64,000 nt of DNA from Rahnella variigena (GTDB lineage: Bacteria > Pseudomonadota > Gammaproteobacteria > Enterobacterales > Enterobacteriaceae): assembly GCF_003610915.1 (NCBI RefSeq), contig NZ_NSDJ01000001.1:3224001-3288000 (forward strand). The letters are read 5' to 3'. A program made the translations under genes and the position numbers. The notes beneath the pieces are model-generated. The model was not told the DNA's origin and ran no database searches. It saw nothing but the letters and a program-made list of their open reading frames with translations. Shown piece after piece: positions 61,167 through 64,000 of the stretch. How positions within the stretch are numbered: the stretch's first letter is position 1; every line of letters begins with the position of its first letter.

Positions 61167-61832
61167 TTAAATTGATGCGTTGACTTTTTCTGTTAATCCG
61201 CCGAAATCATTAATCGCTTGCCAGTTGATGCTATTCCCCGCCGGAGCATTACTAATCTCCAACGAAGATTTTGGCGGAACCATATATCCTGCCTTCAGCT
61301 CTTTACCGTTCACGCTGACTTTTGTCATGTTGACATAATACGGTGTAGGATTGTTGGCGGTTAAGGTACTACCTGAGCGGGTGATGGTGATCTGCTGATA
61401 CGCTTTGGCAATCGCCTCTTTGTTATTCAGTGTTGTCGGTCGGTAGATCAGTTTGATACGTGTGTTAATCGAGAACTGCAGGGAATTCTTTTCTTTTGTA
61501 GCAGGGGGAATAGCCAACGTATTAAGCCAATAAACAGACTCTTTATCCTGCGCTAATGATGACGAAGTCTGGGTAATACGGACGGTGTTATCCTGGCCAG
61601 GCTCGATGCGGAACAATGGCGGAGTGATAACAAAGGGTATCTTCTCGCCCGCATTGTCAGAACTTATCCAGGAACGAATTAGGTAAACACTCGAGTCTTC
61701 TGTGTTCTTTATGGAAAGCGAAGCCTCTTTCATATTGCCATTATAAATAACGCGGGTGGCACCTACCGATAATCCAGCAAAGGAATTGCTGGACATGATG
61801 ACTAACATTGGGAGTAATAAATATTTGAACAT
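61167..61832 (-). CDS. Periplasmic fimbrial chaperone (PapD family), locus 2
   Basis: Chaperone of 221 residues, intact. A signal peptide ends NSFAG; domain 1 starts LSVGATRVIYNG, with SWIS then PFVITPPLFRIEPGQDNTVRI, and domain 2 has NPTPYYVNMTKVSVNGKEL. It is closely similar in pattern to the chaperone of locus 1 (8650-9378) but lacks the lysine-rich insert. It lies between the damaged pilin and the usher-adhesin fusion, so it is probably orphaned unless it serves locus 1. Confidence 0.9.
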   Translation of the reverse strand: MFKYLLLPMLVIMSSNSFAGLSVGATRVIYNGNMKEASLSIKNTEDSSVYLIRSWISSDNAGEKIPFVITPPLFRIEPGQDNTVRITQTSSSLAQDKESVYWLNTLAIPPATKEKNSLQFSINTRIKLIYRPTTLNNKEAIAKAYQQITITRSGSTLTANNPTPYYVNMTKVSVNGKELKAGYMVPPKSSLEISNAPAGNSINWQAINDFGGLTEKVNASI

Positions 61833-61932
61833 TTATATTGAACCTGTGAATTTAAAAGAAAGTGGCTCTGGGATTAACCAGAACAACTATATATTGAAAT
61901 CACTTCAGAAATTATTTTTACTTAATTAACGA

Positions 61933-62341
61933 TTACTGGTAGCTGATAACGTAAGTAACGGAGTTACTAAATGGACCCGCAACAACGTTGTTTTTAGTCT
62001 TAGTCAGACCTACAGTATATTTCAACTCATTGTTGTCTGAAATTAATGCCTGGCTTTCAGAAGTATCCATTGCGTTAGGGGTAAGCACAACACCAGCCTG
62101 ATCTTTAATAATCATACCTGAGTTACTTGTCATGCTAGAGCCTACGACAACAAGATTTTCATAAGAAGAAGTTTGCCCGTTAAATTGAACTTGTGCGGAA
62201 AGATCTGCAGGGCAACTGTTCAGCTTAATAATAAAAGTGCCGGAAATCGAAACGGTACCGGTGTCTTCTGCGTATGCACCCATTGCAGCAACCATGCCGG
62301 CAGCCAGTACGCTCATTTTAAATGAATGTATTAAGTTTCAA
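61933..62341 (-). pseudogene. Degraded fimbrial major subunit, locus 2
   Basis: Pilin-like gene with two faults. The ribosome site GGAGAG is followed by TTG AAA CTT AAT..., which meets a TAA after seven codons, then ATG AGC... resumes the signal peptide (VLAAGMVAAMGAYAE) in another frame; a two-base loss near 62318 explains it. The mature part passes directly from VSISGTFI to LNSCPADL, lacking about 45 residues including the first of the two disulfide cysteines, while the C-terminal part (VVAGPFSNSVTYVISYQ) is intact. The 127-codon frame from 62316 has no basic signal-peptide start and no ribosome site. Probably not functional. Confidence 0.75.
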
Positions 62342-62782
62342 AATTATCTCTCCATTTCAATTTTGTTAGTTGAACCCTGAATCCATATGCAGGGGAGAGG
62401 CATTTGCAGGGGAGAGGCATTATTCACATTGTCGCTGTGGAAATAAACACAGTGAACTTAAACATTCATTCATTTTATTAAAGAGTTTATAATTATTTGT
62501 TCTATTACATATAATTACATGATAAAAAAAATCCTAATTGCAAATTAATAAAACCCACATTCACCCAGGCACTTGGAAACTGCGACACAACCACATATAT
62601 TATGAAAAAAACAAATCCAGGTACGCTTTCTTTATAATCCATTTAAAATAAGCATGGTAGATTTGTGCGTAGTTTGAATTTTTAATTTCTTTAAAATATC
62701 ACACAAATCTCAATCAACGCCTGTGGAGATGAATTTACAGGCTGACCAAACCATCATTTCTGAAAAAACCAAGTGAGAAAAA
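62342..62782. promoter_or_regulatory. AT-rich region between fimbrial locus 2 and LysR gene
   Basis: Very AT-rich, gene-free DNA of about 440 bases that must hold the divergent promoters. The only structure noted is a 17-bp tandem duplication at 62388-62421. Confidence 0.45.
62388..62421. repeat. Perfect 17-bp tandem duplication
   Basis: TGCAGGGGAGAGGCATT occurs twice head to tail, upstream of the pilin pseudogene. It contains GGGGAG, and is likely a slippage product. Confidence 0.9.
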
Positions 62783-63724
62783 ATGAAACTCAATCACAAC
62801 ACGGAACGTCTTAATGCTATTAAGGGTTTTGATCTTAACTTGTTAACCATGTTTGAATCTGTTTATATCCATGGCAGCATCACCAAAGCTGCCGGTATAT
62901 TGGGACTGACGCCTTCCGCCGTCAGCCAGGCTATTGGGCGTTTACGAGATCACTTTTCTGATCCCCTCTTCGTCCGGCAGGGGAAAAACCTTTCCCCAAC
63001 CAAAACGGCGACAGGAATACATGAAAAACTCTTTGAGTCCTATGATAATTTATTGGCCAGGTTTCAGGAAATAGATCACCCACTTGCCATTTCAAATATA
63101 GTGATTAATTGTCCACCCTATTTTTCTCTCACCATACTCGGCCCCTTAGTCAGGGCTATCGACAAAATAGCACCAGGCTGCAAAGTAACTCACACTGTGG
63201 TAGGAAATTCTTCCCAGGCAATAGATGATTTACTGACTTTTCGTAAAACTGACATCGTGTTTGATATCAACCCACATAAGAATCTATCTCGTAATACTTT
63301 TTTACTGTATGAGGAACCTCTGGTAGTGATACGTGCAAAAAACCATCCAAGAATTAAAGATAAAGCCTCGCCAGAAGATGTTATGAAGGAAGAGTTCACG
63401 TTTATCAGCAATGACAGCTTGCTACGAATTAACCTCGCTCAACAACTTGAGAAAAGAATAAGTGTTAAAAGGAAAATTCGTTATTATGTAGGTTATATCG
63501 GTGCCGCAATGCCGGTCGTTGAAGCCACAGACACACTGGCATTTGTGCCGCTCAAGGCATATGAAGAATATAAAAAACAGTATGATATTTGTGCGGTTAA
63601 TGTGGATATGAATCTGCCAAGCATACCGGTCTATATGGTTTACAACAAAACGTCTTTAAATAATCAGTTCTTCTGTAAAGTGATAAGAGCGCTAGAGGAA
63701 ATGTTCCCTCCCATCCCTGCATAG
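62783..63724 (+). CDS. LysR-family regulator, LeuO/YbeF-like
   Basis: LysR regulator of 313 residues. The helix-turn-helix region (about 15-75) reads FDLNLLTMFESVYIHGSITKAAGILGLTPSAVSQAIGRLRDHFSDPLFVRQG, of the LeuO/YbeF/NahR-type group rather than the CrgA type seen elsewhere in the window. The effector domain follows with PYFSLTILGPLVRAI. It diverges from the decayed fimbrial operon, and LeuO-like proteins often antagonise H-NS at fimbrial loci, so a former fimbrial role is plausible. Own terminator follows. Confidence 0.85.
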   Translation: MKLNHNTERLNAIKGFDLNLLTMFESVYIHGSITKAAGILGLTPSAVSQAIGRLRDHFSDPLFVRQGKNLSPTKTATGIHEKLFESYDNLLARFQEIDHPLAISNIVINCPPYFSLTILGPLVRAIDKIAPGCKVTHTVVGNSSQAIDDLLTFRKTDIVFDINPHKNLSRNTFLLYEEPLVVIRAKNHPRIKDKASPEDVMKEEFTFISNDSLLRINLAQQLEKRISVKRKIRYYVGYIGAAMPVVEATDTLAFVPLKAYEEYKKQYDICAVNVDMNLPSIPVYMVYNKTSLNNQFFCKVIRALEEMFPPIPA

Positions 63725-63760
63725 CTGAAGGATAAATAACCTATGCCGCTATAGCATTCT

Positions 63761-63785
63761 AAAGGCGACATAAGTCGCCTTTTAT
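63761..63785 (+). terminator. Rho-independent terminator
   Basis: AAAGGCGAC pairs with GTCGCCTTT around ATAA, followed by a T-rich stretch. Confidence 0.8.
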
Positions 63786-63959
63786 GTTTTTCAAGCACCC
63801 GGTTTATCTTTCCCGGCTAAGATCCGCGCACATGTCGCCCGCCAGCCCACATCCATTCTCATCTCCCGCAACTCCATAGCAACTATTGTTGTTTTACATC
63901 TTTTGTCCCTGACTTTAATAATCCCTGTTAACGACGTGTTGCGAATAAAGGGAAAAACG

Positions 63960-64000
63960 ATGGGATACCGTTTAAGTTTGCTTGAAAAAAGTCCGCTGGA
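63960..64000 (+). CDS. 5' end of a luciferase-like flavin monooxygenase (partial)
   Basis: Fourteen codons starting MGYRLSLLEKSPL are visible before the window ends, with AAAGGGA upstream. The opening resembles LLM-class flavin-dependent oxidoreductases (bacterial luciferase-like) of enterobacteria, whose first strand is often RLSLLEKSP. Too short for certainty. Confidence 0.45.
   Translation, partial: MGYRLSLLEKSPL

Noticed and set aside
1..64000. tRNA, rRNA or insertion sequences
   Set aside because: No cloverleaf with a TTCGANNC-type arm, no rRNA text, and no transposase or paired IS ends were recognised by eye; a dedicated search could still find one.

Overview
The window reads as chromosome of a Gram-negative enterobacterium of the Yersiniaceae/Enterobacterales type. 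Evidence is the set of recognisable enterobacterial genes (opgD, yibI-yibH, efeUOB, yhaJ-yhaK, DUF1471 and DedA proteins, two chaperone-usher fimbrial loci, an IprA-like regulator). A Rahnella/Rouxiella/Ewingella-like host fits the gene mix, but that is inference. No tRNA, rRNA, insertion sequence or CRISPR array was recognised.

Layout. 0-7.1 kb: a Fur-box-preceded TonB-dependent siderophore receptor, opgD, a quinone oxidoreductase divergent from a LysR regulator, and a nitroreductase. 7.4-13.7 kb: an apparently intact fimbrial operon (two pilins, chaperone, usher, tip adhesin) facing an IprA-like regulator; a strong intrinsic terminator lies inside the operon between chaperone and usher. 14.1-22.3 kb: Bcr/CflA efflux pump, an F420-reductase-like gene with its LysR regulator, then a three-domain soluble NADH:fumarate-reductase-type flavoprotein divergent from a DASS dicarboxylate transporter. 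The shared intergenic region carries a near-consensus FNR box, which suggests an anaerobic fumarate module. A short-chain dehydrogenase with a large internal deletion follows.

22.6-25.3 kb holds a solitary outer-membrane beta-barrel and yibI-yibH. 25.4-43.2 kb is accessory in character: many small regulator/enzyme/transporter sets, a two-component system with an OmpV/MipA porin, an exported ClpP-like protein, a tyrosine recombinase made only of the catalytic domain, a frameshifted FMN reductase, and eleven copies or remnants of a dispersed palindromic repeat (core GTCCGCTYCTGGCAC) that I see nowhere else in the window. 43.3-58.1 kb returns to core-like genes: efeUOB with an unusually long EfeU and a Fur box, DedA, a CPA1 antiporter, an aromatic-acid-exporter-like protein, TetR-EamA, a zinc alcohol dehydrogenase and yhaJ/yhaK.

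58.2-59.2 kb carries what looks like a C4/P4-CI-type antisense RNA immunity leader ahead of a Ner-like regulator, probably a phage-satellite remnant. 59.2-62.4 kb is a second, decayed fimbrial operon in which a truncated usher is fused in frame to the tip adhesin and the major pilin is damaged. A LeuO/YbeF-like LysR regulator and the start of a luciferase-like monooxygenase close the window.
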